A stretch of DNA of 32,745 bases from Cryomorphaceae bacterium (GCA_007695365.1 REDV01000067.1:1-32745), one strand, 5' to 3'; shown: positions 8,191 through 17,527, numbered from the stretch's first letter. The notes: generated by a model from the letters alone, not told the origin. Numbers and translations: made by a program.

Positions 8191-11100
8191 TTATCGGATG
8201 ATGGTTACGGTACCAACTTTGGGTTCGGACCCGTCTTTGAAATCAATTACGTAGTAGTATGCCGCAACCGGAAGTGGTTGGTTGTTGTAGGTTCCATCCC
8301 AGGGGTCGTTGTATCCTACGGATTCAAAGATTTTGTTACCCCAGCGGTTGTAGATCATCACTTCGGTAATGGGAGTTACACCGGGGATGTTCCAAACATC
8401 GTTGGTGCCGTCGTTATCGGGGGTAAATCCACTTGGAATCTCGAAGAACACGGTTACGGTAACCTGATCTTCGTAACGGCATCCGTTTTCGCTGGTGTAG
8501 GTTACCGTGTAGGTAGTGGTAACAGTTGGTGATGCAACAGGGTTGGGGCAGTCGGTACAGCTCAAGCCTGTGGCGGGTGACCACTCGTAGGTGCCTCCTT
8601 CGGGAGTTCCCGTGGCTTCAAGGTCTGCCGATTCACCTGGTCCGATGGTTACATTCGGGCCAGCATTTACGCCACCTTCAGACTCCACGATGATGGTCAC
8701 AAAGTCAGTGGTAGAGGGGCAAATATCTCCACCGATTACTGTCCAGCTCAACACGAGTTCACCGGGCTCAATGTTCGAAACTGTTGCGTTCGGATCGCTG
8801 GGGTCGGAAATATCTGCTGAGCCACTCACGATCTCCCAAAAACCTACTCCCTCGCCGGGGTTATTAGCTTCCAGGGTTGTTTCGTTGCCGTCGCAAAGCA
8901 GTTGGTCAGGTCCGGCATCTGCCGCGTCGGGGTCTTCTTCAACCGTCACGGTAAAGGTGCAGGTGCTGACGTTACCCGATGCATCCACGGCCTCATAAGT
9001 AACGGTAGTGGTGCCGATAGGGAAGGTAGCCCCCGGGCCGGGACCCTCGGTTTGGGTAAGGCTTGTTACCTCACAGTTATCAGTGGCACTGATGTCCCAG
9101 TCAACCTCAGGCTCACAGGTTTCGATGTTTCCTGGACAAGCAATAACAGGTGCTTCTTCGTCTGTTACAGTAACTACAAAGCTGCAAGAGGCCGTATTTC
9201 CGGAATTGTCGGTTACCGTCCATGTTACGGTAGTGCTTCCTACCGGGAAAGTGGCACCACTCTCAAAGCCTGAAGTAAGCGACAGTGTAAAGTCACAGTT
9301 GTCATCGCCAACAGGTGGTTCGTAGTTAACTACTGCACCACAAACGCCCTCGTCATTGGATAAGGTAATATCAGAGGGGCAGTCAGAAATGGTTGGGTCT
9401 ATTTCATCAATGATGGTGATGGTAAAGCTACAGGTTGCGGTGTTGCCTGAGGCATCCACGGCTTCGTAGGTAATGGTGTGCACCCCGATATCGAAGGTGC
9501 TTCCTGAAGGCTCACCTTCAATCAAGTTGATTTCAACCACTTCGCAGTTGTCTGTTGCCGTGGGCAGGTCGTAGTTAACTTCAAACTCGCATTCGTCTTC
9601 GGTAGCGGTTATGGTAATGTTCTCGGGACAAGTTATCACCGGATCTTCTTCGTCAACTACAGTGATTACAAAACTGCAGGTAGCAGTATTGCCCAGGGTA
9701 TTTATGGCGGTATAGGTGATGGTTGTGGTACCGAGCGGGAAGAATGCTCCGGGTTCCAGACCTGCATTCAGCTCGAGTGTTACATCGCCTCCACAGGCAT
9801 CTTCAGCCACGGGTAGCGGGTAGTCCACAAAGGCGCCACAAGTGTCAGCATCATTGGAGACAACGATGTCGCCGGGGCAAGTGATGGATGGGTCACTTTC
9901 GCCAATGACTGTTACGGTAAACTCACAGATAGTAACGTTTCCACTCTCATCAGTTACTTGATAAACGATGGTGGTAACTCCCACAACAAATTCGCTTCCA
10001 GAGGCTGGTCCTGAAATCAGTTCAATGGTTAAATTGTCGTCGCAGTTGTCTGTTGCTGTGGGTTCAGGGTAGTTTACAATTGCTGTGCAGTCTTCGTTAT
10101 TAGCGTCCACAACAATATCATTGGGGCATTCAACCACCGGGGCAATGGTATCCAGTACGGTGATGGTGAAGCTACACTCAGCGGTGTTTCCGCTCAGATC
10201 TGTAACCGTCCACGTTTCGGTATTGGTTCCCACCGGGAAGAAACCTCCGGGGCCCACTCCGCTAGTCAGTGTTGTTACTGCTCCGGGGCAATTGTCCTCA
10301 CCCACAGGCGCTTCGTAATCAACGTTGGTTCCACATGCTGTAGGGTCTGCGTAAGCAATTATATCCTCAGGACATTCAATAGTAGGAGGCACGGTTTCTA
10401 CCACAGTAATGGTGAAACTGCAGGTAGCGGTATTGCCGGAGGCATCTTCAGCTTCAATCACAATGGTGTGCTCACCGGCTGGAACTGTGGTTCCGGGAGC
10501 CGGACCTGAAATAAGTTCTACAGTTACCCCCGGGCAATTGTCTTCGGCAGTTGGGAACTCGTAATTGAGGTCCGTGGTGCAGTCGCCTTCGGGTAGAATG
10601 ATGGTTTCATCACCCGGACAGTCCGCAAAAGTGGGGTCTTCGGTGTCATTCACGATAATGTTGAAATCGCAGAAATTCTGATTGCCTGCCTGATCCGTGA
10701 ATGACCACACAACAGTTGTGGAACCTACCGGGAATGTAGAGCCCGGTGCAGGGCCTGAAACCTGCTCTACAATGATGTCGTTGTTGTCGCAGTTATCAGT
10801 GGCAGTTGGTGCGGGGTAATCTACAACTGCAGAGCAGAGGCCTGGGTCGTTGTCGGTTACGATGTCTCCACAATTCGGTTGTGGGGGTTCAACGTCGTTT
10901 ACTGTGACGTTAAATGTACAAGTGGCTGTATTTCCGGCAGCGTCTTCAATTTGATACACTACGCCTGTTGTTCCCACCGGGAAGAATCCGCCAGGGCCGA
11001 TGTCTGTTAGAAGGGATATGGTGAAATCATCACAGTTGTCCGATCCAGTTGGCATGGGAAAGTTCACATTGGCACCACATTCGCCGGGGTCGTTATCTGC

Positions 11101-13197
11101 AACGATGTCGTCGGGGCAGGTGATTTCAGGGGCGATGTCATCAACCACAGTCACGGTAAAGCCGCACTGGGCAGTGTTGCCACTGGCATCCATAACCTCA
11201 AAGGCAACAGTGGTAGTTCCAACCGGGAAAAATGAGCCGGGAGGCAAGCCATCAATAATTGTTGTGATTGCTCCGGGGCAATTGTCGGTTCCGAATGGCG
11301 GATCGTACATCACAACAGCCCCACATTCATCCGGGTCAACACTTACAACGATGTTTTCCGGGCAAACTATTTCGGGTGGAATGATTTCCAATACGGTTAT
11401 ATTGAATGAACAAGTGGCTGTATTTCCGGCTGCGTCGGTTACCTGAAATTCCTGTACTGTGGTGCCGGTAGGGAAGATATCTCCGGATGCCAAACCTTCA
11501 GTTTGAAATACAGGTCCTACGCCCGGGCAGTTGTCGGTGGCTACGGGAAGGTCAAAAACGACGTTGGTAAAGCATTCTCCTTCTTCAAGTTCAATGACAA
11601 TATCTTCAGGGCATTCGAGTGCCGGTGGCTCAACATCTTCCACGATGATATCGAATGCGCAGATAATTTCATTGCCGCTACCATCAATAATTTGGTATTC
11701 GATGGTAGTGTTTCCCAGCGGAAACTCCGACCCCGAAGGCAAACCTCCTATTTGCTCAATACTGGCAACAGGACATTCGCTTTCAATTTGAGGCTCTTCG
11801 AACTCTACTACGGCCGAACAGAAGCCTTCATCTGTTCCAACGGTTATATCTTCCGGACAGACTACCACCGGTGGCACGGTGTCAACCACTATAATGGAAA
11901 AAGAGCAACTATCGCTGTTTCCAAGGGTGTCGGTTACCAACCAGGTTTCAATGGTGGTTCCGATGGGGAAAGAGGAGCCTGAGCCAAGACCGGCTATCTG
12001 AACAATTTCTACGGTGCTGCATTCGCTGCTTCCCACAGGCGGGTCGTAATTTACAACGGCTTCGCAGGTCGCTGGGTCGGCATTGACTGTTATGTCATCC
12101 GGGCAATCAATCATCAGGTTGCCATTGGCAATAACGTTGATGGTGTCAGAGTCAATCTCACAGTCGCCATTGAATATGGTGTACACAAATTGGTTGAGAC
12201 CATTGCTCAGGTTGGTTACCTCAGTTGTGGCGCTGTCGGGGAATTGAATGACTCCGTTTCCGGTAAGCACGGACCATTGACCAACGCCAAAGCCCGGGGT
12301 GGTTGCTGAAATGGTGGTGAAATTTTCACAGATGTTTTGATCGGGTCCTGTTTCTGCTTTTTGGGGAGGGTCACCTTCAGTGATAATCAAGGTGTATTCG
12401 CCGTCGTTAAAATTAAAAAAGCCTTCTACGGTGATGTAGTAGGTTCCGGCGGGCAGATACGCGCTAACTTCGGATTGTGCACCGCAAATATCATCATTCT
12501 CAACGATCAACCCGCTGCAGCAGTCTGTGCTAAGATATATCCATGTATCCCAAAAAGTAGAGTCGCAGGTGGAGAAGGTGTAAAAACCATCACAAAGAAC
12601 AATTACCTCGATGGTCTGGTCGTCAGATGGTCGGAAGTTACAGTCGTTTCCGGCGCCGTTGGTGTTCCCTGTAATGGTTACCGGTGCAAACACCGTAAAA
12701 TCAGGATTACATCCCGGAGCGTCTGCTGAGATGTTGCTCGACCAGGTTCCTGAAAATTCATTGAGACAATTGGTGTTGATTTCTTCTATGTTCACCGAGG
12801 CACTGCTAGGGTCGCCATCCACAGTAAGGGTAAAACTGAAACACGGACCGAACTCGCCATCGTCAGTAACCCAGAATTGACCGGGAAGACCGTCGAAAGA
12901 GTAAGTAATGGTACCGCCCGCAATATTGGCAATGGCGGCTCCGCCTGTGTATGGGTTAATGATTTCAGGAGCTGAGGTTTCCAGGATGTTCAGGCCGCCA
13001 CTCATAAAAATGACTGGGCCGTTTTCCGATCCTCGTTCACCTACACACATCAGCACATCAAAGCTGAAAGTGCCGTCTCCGTTGTCAACCAGATTGTTCG
13101 CAGTGACGCTCGGTGAAAAGTCACATGCGAGCACAGGTACTGTGAATCCGAGCAGCAACAGCAACCCGAGAGAAACTTTAGTAATGGTTCGCTTCAT
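8191..13197 (-). CDS. Giant T9SS cargo with 13 HYR repeats and gliding-motility type B C-terminal domain
   Basis: The protein is 1668 aa from the ATG at 13195-13197; an upstream in-frame TTG at 13227 lies inside the promoter box and is rejected. The signal peptide ends near VPVLA. Residues about 25-290 form a Cys-containing head that includes a PPC-like segment (about 190-285), followed by an Ig/PKD-like segment (ETGPDQNIC). Residues about 363-1422 hold 13 HYR repeats of about 82 aa, most with four Cys (CPxDI, xCxAxV, DNC, CSF). Another GPDQ-type segment and a PKD-like domain follow. The C-terminus (about 1586-1668: IPSGFTPDNDGTNDVW, IYNRWGNKIFES, WDG) is the type B T9SS sorting domain. It is the first gene of an operon with PorP/SprF and OmpA. 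A surface adhesin or filament is inferred. Confidence 0.93.
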   Translation of the reverse strand: MKRTITKVSLGLLLLLGFTVPVLACDFSPSVTANNLVDNGDGTFSFDVLMCVGERGSENGPVIFMSGGLNILETSAPEIINPYTGGAAIANIAGGTITYSFDGLPGQFWVTDDGEFGPCFSFTLTVDGDPSSASVNIEEINTNCLNEFSGTWSSNISADAPGCNPDFTVFAPVTITGNTNGAGNDCNFRPSDDQTIEVIVLCDGFYTFSTCDSTFWDTWIYLSTDCCSGLIVENDDICGAQSEVSAYLPAGTYYITVEGFFNFNDGEYTLIITEGDPPQKAETGPDQNICENFTTISATTPGFGVGQWSVLTGNGVIQFPDSATTEVTNLSNGLNQFVYTIFNGDCEIDSDTINVIANGNLMIDCPDDITVNADPATCEAVVNYDPPVGSSECSTVEIVQIAGLGSGSSFPIGTTIETWLVTDTLGNSDSCSFSIIVVDTVPPVVVCPEDITVGTDEGFCSAVVEFEEPQIESECPVASIEQIGGLPSGSEFPLGNTTIEYQIIDGSGNEIICAFDIIVEDVEPPALECPEDIVIELEEGECFTNVVFDLPVATDNCPGVGPVFQTEGLASGDIFPTGTTVQEFQVTDAAGNTATCSFNITVLEIIPPEIVCPENIVVSVDPDECGAVVMYDPPFGTDNCPGAITTIIDGLPPGSFFPVGTTTVAFEVMDASGNTAQCGFTVTVVDDIAPEITCPDDIVADNDPGECGANVNFPMPTGSDNCDDFTISLLTDIGPGGFFPVGTTGVVYQIEDAAGNTATCTFNVTVNDVEPPQPNCGDIVTDNDPGLCSAVVDYPAPTATDNCDNNDIIVEQVSGPAPGSTFPVGSTTVVWSFTDQAGNQNFCDFNIIVNDTEDPTFADCPGDETIILPEGDCTTDLNYEFPTAEDNCPGVTVELISGPAPGTTVPAGEHTIVIEAEDASGNTATCSFTITVVETVPPTIECPEDIIAYADPTACGTNVDYEAPVGEDNCPGAVTTLTSGVGPGGFFPVGTNTETWTVTDLSGNTAECSFTITVLDTIAPVVECPNDIVVDANNEDCTAIVNYPEPTATDNCDDNLTIELISGPASGSEFVVGVTTIVYQVTDESGNVTICEFTVTVIGESDPSITCPGDIVVSNDADTCGAFVDYPLPVAEDACGGDVTLELNAGLEPGAFFPLGTTTITYTAINTLGNTATCSFVITVVDEEDPVITCPENITITATEDECEFEVNYDLPTATDNCEVVEINLIEGEPSGSTFDIGVHTITYEAVDASGNTATCSFTITIIDEIDPTISDCPSDITLSNDEGVCGAVVNYEPPVGDDNCDFTLSLTSGFESGATFPVGSTTVTWTVTDNSGNTASCSFVVTVTDEEAPVIACPGNIETCEPEVDWDISATDNCEVTSLTQTEGPGPGATFPIGTTTVTYEAVDASGNVSTCTFTVTVEEDPDAADAGPDQLLCDGNETTLEANNPGEGVGFWEIVSGSADISDPSDPNATVSNIEPGELVLSWTVIGGDICPSTTDFVTIIVESEGGVNAGPNVTIGPGESADLEATGTPEGGTYEWSPATGLSCTDCPNPVASPTVTTTYTVTYTSENGCRYEDQVTVTVFFEIPSGFTPDNDGTNDVWNIPGVTPITEVMIYNRWGNKIFESVGYNDPWDGTYNNQPLPVAAYYYVIDFKDGSEPKVGTVTIIR
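8932..12114 (-). repeat. Array of 13 HYR-domain coding repeats
   Basis: Thirteen consecutive modules of about 245 bp encode the pattern CPxDI...DxGxCxAxVxY..P...DNC...GxxPGxxFPxGTTTVxYxxxDxSGNTAxCSFxITVxDxxxP. Most modules keep four cysteines, which suggests two disulfides per module. Module 13 (VIACPGNIETC) has lost the usual second strand region and is shorter. Module 10 has DAC instead of DNC, and modules 1 and 2 have SEC. The modules differ enough in sequence that the array is diverged rather than recently expanded. Confidence 0.9.
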
Positions 13198-13224
13198 GGC
13201 AAATGGTCGTTCGATTTTGCGAGC

Positions 13225-13256
13225 CAAATATATCGTTTATACCCGAATGACTACAA
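13225..13256 (-). promoter_or_regulatory. Promoter of the HYR adhesin operon
   Basis: On the minus strand a perfect Bacteroidota -7 box, TATATTTG (13225-13232), is preceded by TTG (13254-13256) with 21 bp between them. The -7 box lies 27 bp upstream of the ATG at 13197, leaving a leader of about 20 nt. This fits the known TTTG-N19-21-TAnnTTTG consensus. Confidence 0.7.
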
Positions 13257-13399
13257 TTGGTAGGTGCTTTTTTTTCGTTGGTCGTATCGGGTTGATTGGC
13301 TGTATCCAACATGTTAAAAAGCGCCAATTTGGTTCGACTGCGAATTGTTCAGCTTGACTTGAGTCGCCCAAAAGTCTTCGGGTTTTTCGGGTGCAGGTA

Positions 13400-14260
13400 T
13401 CATCTCTCAGGGCGAATGTCCTCACCACATCGAAAACAAAAGGCAGCGTCCTTTTTATGCCCGGTTGTTTTGCATGCAGGGCATACAAAAAGCCGCAAAT
13501 CAGAAACGTCTATATCCTTAGCCTTGAGTTTTCGTCTGGTTACTTCAGACGACACAATCCCTGTGGGCACAGCTATGATTCCGTAACCCAGTATCATCAC
13601 AATCACGGCAAGTGTTTGCCCTAAGGGTGTGATAGGGGTAATGTCGCCATAACCAACCGTGGTTAACGTAACAATGGCCCAGTAGATACTTCGTGGTATG
13701 CTGTTAAAGCCTGAGGCAGCACCTTCAACCAAGTACATGATGGTGCCAAAAATGGATACGATACTCAACACCGCAAAGATGAAAACCAGAATTTTCACTC
13801 CGCTTCCTCTTAACGCAAATATCATCTCCCTGCTCTCGCGGGTAAACCGGTCCAGCTTGAGTATCCTGAAAACACGCAACAAGCGCATAACCCGGATAAT
13901 CATCAGACTCCGGGCGAATGGGAAAACCAAACTGATAAAAGTGGGCAGAATGGCGAGTAAATCGATTACTCCGTAAAAGCTCCTGATGTATCGCAGTTTG
14001 TCATTGGCGCAGTATATCCGCAAAGCATATTCTGCCGAGAAAAGCACGGTGATAATCCACTCAAGAACCAGAAACAAGGTTTCGTTTCCTTCGCGAATAA
14101 AGTCAACACTCTCAAGAATAACGAGGAGAACGCTGAAGAGTATGACCCAAAGCAAAATCACGTCGAATCGCTTGCCAGCCGGGGTGTCCGACCTGAAAAT
14201 GATTATGTACAAGCGCTCCTTGTCGAAGAAGCTTGCAGGGGTCACGGGTTGGTTGTTCAT
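13400..14260 (-). CDS. Voltage-gated-type potassium/ion channel with C-terminal zinc ribbon
   Basis: The protein is 286 aa from the ATG at 14260. An in-frame TTG at 14281 would add 7 residues and has a good Shine-Dalgarno (AAGGAG at 14290-14295, 8 nt away), so the start is uncertain. The hydrophobic segments fit six helices. An S4-like helix carries spaced arginines (RSLMIIRVMRLLRVFRILKL). The pore has the K+ selectivity filter TVGYGD at about residue 206. The C-terminus (about 260-280) contains CPAC, GH, then CFRCG, a zinc-ribbon pattern seen in related bacterial ion transporters. The gene faces tex across 85 bp. An inner-membrane K+ channel is the confident part; the function of the ribbon is not known. 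Confidence 0.88.
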   Translation of the reverse strand: MNNQPVTPASFFDKERLYIIIFRSDTPAGKRFDVILLWVILFSVLLVILESVDFIREGNETLFLVLEWIITVLFSAEYALRIYCANDKLRYIRSFYGVIDLLAILPTFISLVFPFARSLMIIRVMRLLRVFRILKLDRFTRESREMIFALRGSGVKILVFIFAVLSIVSIFGTIMYLVEGAASGFNSIPRSIYWAIVTLTTVGYGDITPITPLGQTLAVIVMILGYGIIAVPTGIVSSEVTRRKLKAKDIDVSDLRLFVCPACKTTGHKKDAAFCFRCGEDIRPER

Positions 14261-14265
14261 CGATA

Positions 14266-14273
14266 CAAATGTA
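14266..14273 (-). promoter_or_regulatory. Possible -7 box of the ion-channel gene
   Basis: TACATTTG on the minus strand matches TAnnTTTG and lies 5 bp before the ATG at 14260. No TTG occurs at the expected -33 distance. If the box is used, the mRNA would start close to the ATG and the alternative TTG start at 14281 would not be transcribed. Confidence 0.4.
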
Positions 14274-14333
14274 GCAGACAAATGATAAGCTCCTTATCTT
14301 GTATCTATGCCTTTTTAAAACCACCGCCCGTAA

Positions 14334-14341
14334 TACCTTTG
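14334..14341 (+). promoter_or_regulatory. Possible -7 box of tex
   Basis: TACCTTTG is a perfect TAnnTTTG match and ends 4 bp before the tex ATG at 14346, so transcription would begin at or next to the start codon. No clear TTG lies 19-21 bp upstream; only a T run at 14312-14316 is present. Confidence 0.5.
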
Positions 14342-14345
14342 TCCC

Positions 14346-16493
14346 ATGCAGCTTCAACACGCCATAGATTACCAACCGGGGCAGGGGCCTCAAAACGCAC
14401 AGGCCGCGCTTAAATTACTCGAAAGCGGAGCCAGTATTCCTTTTATCGCCCGCTACCGAAAGGATGAATGCGGAGGGCTTGATGAGGTTCAACTGCAACA
14501 ACTCGAAAAATGGAAGCAAGGCTTTGATGCTCTTCAAAATCGCAGACAGGCAATGCTCAAAAGTTTGGAAGAGCGTAATTTGATAACGGAAAAACTTAGA
14601 GAAGAGCTGTTGGCTGCCAATACTTTAACAGCCCTCGAAGACCTTTATCTTCCCTTCAAGTCACAGCGTGTAACACGGGCAGATCAGGCGCGAAAAGCCG
14701 GCCTTGAGCCCCTGGCCAAAATGATGATGGCCGGGCAGGACGGCAATCCTGAAGACATGGCCCGACGTTTCGTGAAGGGACCAGTTAAAAATACGGAAGA
14801 TGCCATTTCAGGAGCAATGGATATTGTAGCGTCGTGGGTGAATGAACACCTTGCGCTCAGAAACAAACTGCGGCGTGTGTTTCAGAACGAGGCTTTGGTA
14901 AAGGCAGAAGTTATGAAGGGCAAGGAAGAAGAAGCCGAGGTTTATCGCGACTATTTTAACTTCGAAGAACCGGCCCGAAAAATAAAGGCTCACCGCATAC
15001 TGGCCGTGTTCCGCGGCGAAAACGAAGGCCTGTTAAAGCTTTCAATTGCACCCGACAGATCGCGCTGTTTGTCGCTTATTGAATCACAGTTTGTGCGTGG
15101 TGAAGGCGCAGGTGCACAACACATAAAAAAGGCCTGTGCCGATGCCTACTCACGACTCTTGCGGCCGTCGCTGCAAAACGACCTTAAGCAGGAACTTCGC
15201 GAAAGGGCAGAGGAAGAGGCCACCCGGATTTTTGTGAACAATTTGCGCCAACTTCTGATGGCTCCTCCACTGGGAGCCAAAAGGGTGATAGCCATTGACC
15301 CGGGATTTAAATCGGGTTGTAAAGTGGTGTGTCTGGATGAACAAGGACAATTGCTGGCGCATGATACCATCTATCCTCATCCACCACAGCGAAAAACCAA
15401 TGCTGCCCGCAATGCCCTTCAAACCCTGGTGCGGGCGCACAACATAGAGGTTGTCGCCATCGGAAATGGAACGGCGGGTCGCGAAACAGAAATGTTTATA
15501 AAAGGCACGCCGTTTAAATCAGACCTCGATGTGTACATGGTAAACGAAGATGGGGCATCCGTTTATTCAGCATCATCGGTGGGTAGGGCAGAGTTCCCAA
15601 AGCATGATGTTACTGTGCGGGGAGCCGTATCCATTGGACGCCGGCTGATGGACCCATTGGCTGAGCTTGTGAAGATTGATCCGCAGTCGCTTGGAGTAGG
15701 GCAGTATCAGCACGATGTGGAAAAGAACCGTTTAAAACGCGCCTTGCAGCAGTGTGTGGAATCTGTTGTAAATGAGGTAGGAGTGGATATCAATACGGCA
15801 AGTCCGTATTTGCTGGCTTACGTAAGTGGATTGGGAAGTTCAACCGCTCAGTCCATCGTTGATTACCGCAGTGGGAACGGACCCTTCAAAAACCGAAAAG
15901 AACTGCTCTCAGTGCCCGGACTTGGAGCTAAAACCCATGAGCTTTGTGCAGGGTTTTTACGCATTCAGGATGGAGATGAGCCACTGGATAACACCGCGGT
16001 ACACCCCGAATCGTATGCCCTGGTGAAGGCCATAGCCAAGAATCTCGGCGTAGATCACTCAAACCTGATTCGAAATACGGAACTCATTCAAAAAGTTGAT
16101 CGCGATAAATGGCTTAAAAAGGGGGTGGGAAGTTTTACGCTCAATGATGTACTGGCCGAGCTGGAAAAACCCTCTCGCGACCCGCGCCGCAGGGCCTATA
16201 TGGTTGAGTTTGACAAACGCATCAGCAGCCCATCCGATTTGGTAGAAGGGAGCGAAATGTGGGGCGTTGTGACCAATATTACCAGTTTTGGAGCCTTTGT
16301 GGATGTGGGTGTTAAGCAAGATGGTTTGGTGCACATATCCGAACTGGCAGACCGTTTTATCTCCGACCCCTTTCAAGTGGTTCAAATCAACCAACCGGTT
16401 CGGGTGAAGGTGCTTTCTGTGGATGTGCCAAGAAAGCGTATTGCACTCAGCATGAAACAGGCTACCCTACGCACTCGCGATAATCAGGGTTGA
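14346..16493 (+). CDS. tex: Tex family RNA-binding transcriptional accessory protein
   Basis: The 715-aa product matches Tex in length and order of domains. The N-terminal Tex helical domain contains the conserved IPFIARYRKDECGGLDEVQL. A YqgF/RNase H-like domain starts near residue 313 (RVIAIDPGFKSGCKV). Helix-hairpin-helix motifs lie at about 478-560 (VGVDINTASPYLLAYVSGLG, LLSVPGLGAKT). A C-terminal S1 domain spans about 634-710 (VVTNITSFGAFVDVGVKQDGLVHIS). Tex is a cytoplasmic nucleic-acid-binding protein linked to transcription and RNA metabolism; its exact role in Bacteroidota is not settled. The gene stands alone, divergent from the channel gene, and its last 10 bp overlap the 3' end of the convergent alkB. 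Confidence 0.96.
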   Translation: MQLQHAIDYQPGQGPQNAQAALKLLESGASIPFIARYRKDECGGLDEVQLQQLEKWKQGFDALQNRRQAMLKSLEERNLITEKLREELLAANTLTALEDLYLPFKSQRVTRADQARKAGLEPLAKMMMAGQDGNPEDMARRFVKGPVKNTEDAISGAMDIVASWVNEHLALRNKLRRVFQNEALVKAEVMKGKEEEAEVYRDYFNFEEPARKIKAHRILAVFRGENEGLLKLSIAPDRSRCLSLIESQFVRGEGAGAQHIKKACADAYSRLLRPSLQNDLKQELRERAEEEATRIFVNNLRQLLMAPPLGAKRVIAIDPGFKSGCKVVCLDEQGQLLAHDTIYPHPPQRKTNAARNALQTLVRAHNIEVVAIGNGTAGRETEMFIKGTPFKSDLDVYMVNEDGASVYSASSVGRAEFPKHDVTVRGAVSIGRRLMDPLAELVKIDPQSLGVGQYQHDVEKNRLKRALQQCVESVVNEVGVDINTASPYLLAYVSGLGSSTAQSIVDYRSGNGPFKNRKELLSVPGLGAKTHELCAGFLRIQDGDEPLDNTAVHPESYALVKAIAKNLGVDHSNLIRNTELIQKVDRDKWLKKGVGSFTLNDVLAELEKPSRDPRRRAYMVEFDKRISSPSDLVEGSEMWGVVTNITSFGAFVDVGVKQDGLVHISELADRFISDPFQVVQINQPVRVKVLSVDVPRKRIALSMKQATLRTRDNQG

Positions 16494-17527
16494 ACGGCTT
16501 TAACTCTCGGGTTCATAACGCGGAACCAGGCGGGAGGCAGAAGCGTGAGCAACATCATACCCGGATAGCCGGTGGGCATCTGCGGACTGTCGTCGTGGTG
16601 CATGAGAATCTGGTATTTCCGGCTGGCCTTGTAGTGATGGTCTGAGTGGCGCGAAAGCTCAAAGAGAATAAGCCGCCCCAGCATGTGGTCGCTGTTCCAC
16701 GAATGTTTGGGAAGCACACGCTCGTACCTACCCGGTGCAACTTCCTTGCGGAGTAATCCGTAATGCTCAATGTAGTTGATGATTGCCAGCAGCAAAATAC
16801 CCATCAGCGCGGCGGCGGCAAAGGCACCGAGAGCCTTCCAACCAAAAACGACGGCAATCACCACGAGAAGAATTGCCTGCAAAGATTGAAACCACAACAT
16901 GTCATTCTTAGCCGAGAAGAATGAATCTCCTCTTTTGCGCAGTTCATCAAGTTGAATACGCCACGCGTGAACATAACCGGAGACTACCGTGCGCCACCAG
17001 AATGCGTAAATACTTTCGTTGAACCATGCGGTTTCCGGATCAATAGGGGTGGAGACATAACGGTGATGGCCCCGGTTGTGCTGCACGTAGAAATGCGCAT
17101 TGAGTGAGGTCATCAGCAGCAGATTCGCCACAATGCGGTGGGCGCGCTCCTTGCGGTGACCCAGTTCGTGGGCCACGTTGATTCCAAAAGCGCCACAAAA
17201 AGTTCCCATGGCCAGAATGGCGCCAATCAGCTCGAAGGTCTGCAATGGCTCAAACGCAACGAGAAAAAGAAACCTTATCAACAGCAAAAAGTGAAAGGGA
17301 ACGATGAGGTAAATCATCACATCAAAAAGCCAGTGGTCTTTGAAACGCTCCTCTTCTTCGTCGCTGATGTTTTCCGGGTCGGGCGGAAAGAGCAGTTCCA
17401 TCGCAGGGATCACTCCAAATGCCAGAATGACTGTGCTGTAAAGCCACCAACCCTTCCATTCAAAAGACAGGAAGGCGACCAGCGGAAAAATCAACACTGT
17501 GAGGTAACGAAAAGCGCGTGTAACCAT
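16484..17527 (-). CDS. alkB: Alkane 1-monooxygenase (AlkB-type membrane di-iron hydroxylase)
   Basis: The 347-aa integral membrane protein has the histidine clusters of the AlkB/fatty-acid-desaturase-like family: HELGHRKERAHR near residue 122, HNRGHHRYVSTPIDPETAW near 152, NYIEHYGL near 250 and RHSDHHYKASRKYQ near 293. Several hydrophobic helices precede and separate them. The family hydroxylates terminal carbons of n-alkanes, using electrons delivered by rubredoxin and rubredoxin reductase. Neither partner is encoded in this window, so electrons must come from genes elsewhere, or the substrate may differ. The gene is monocistronic with its own promoter and converges on tex with a 10-bp overlap of coding ends. 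Confidence 0.88.
   Translation of the reverse strand: MVTRAFRYLTVLIFPLVAFLSFEWKGWWLYSTVILAFGVIPAMELLFPPDPENISDEEEERFKDHWLFDVMIYLIVPFHFLLLIRFLFLVAFEPLQTFELIGAILAMGTFCGAFGINVAHELGHRKERAHRIVANLLLMTSLNAHFYVQHNRGHHRYVSTPIDPETAWFNESIYAFWWRTVVSGYVHAWRIQLDELRKRGDSFFSAKNDMLWFQSLQAILLVVIAVVFGWKALGAFAAAALMGILLLAIINYIEHYGLLRKEVAPGRYERVLPKHSWNSDHMLGRLILFELSRHSDHHYKASRKYQILMHHDDSPQMPTGYPGMMLLTLLPPAWFRVMNPRVKAVQP

Noticed and set aside
8932-12114. Regular repeats that could suggest a CRISPR array
   Set aside because: The period is about 245 bp, the repeats are protein-coding and diverged, and there are no short identical repeats with unique spacers.
8591-12880. Plus-strand ORFs opposite the HYR gene
   Set aside because: They recur with the period of the HYR modules and are Ser/Thr/Val-rich low-complexity shadows of that frame.
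13228-13399. Terminator for the channel gene in the gap before the HYR operon
   Set aside because: Only short, imperfect pairings (CCCGAA/TTTTGGG) are visible; no convincing stem with a T run.
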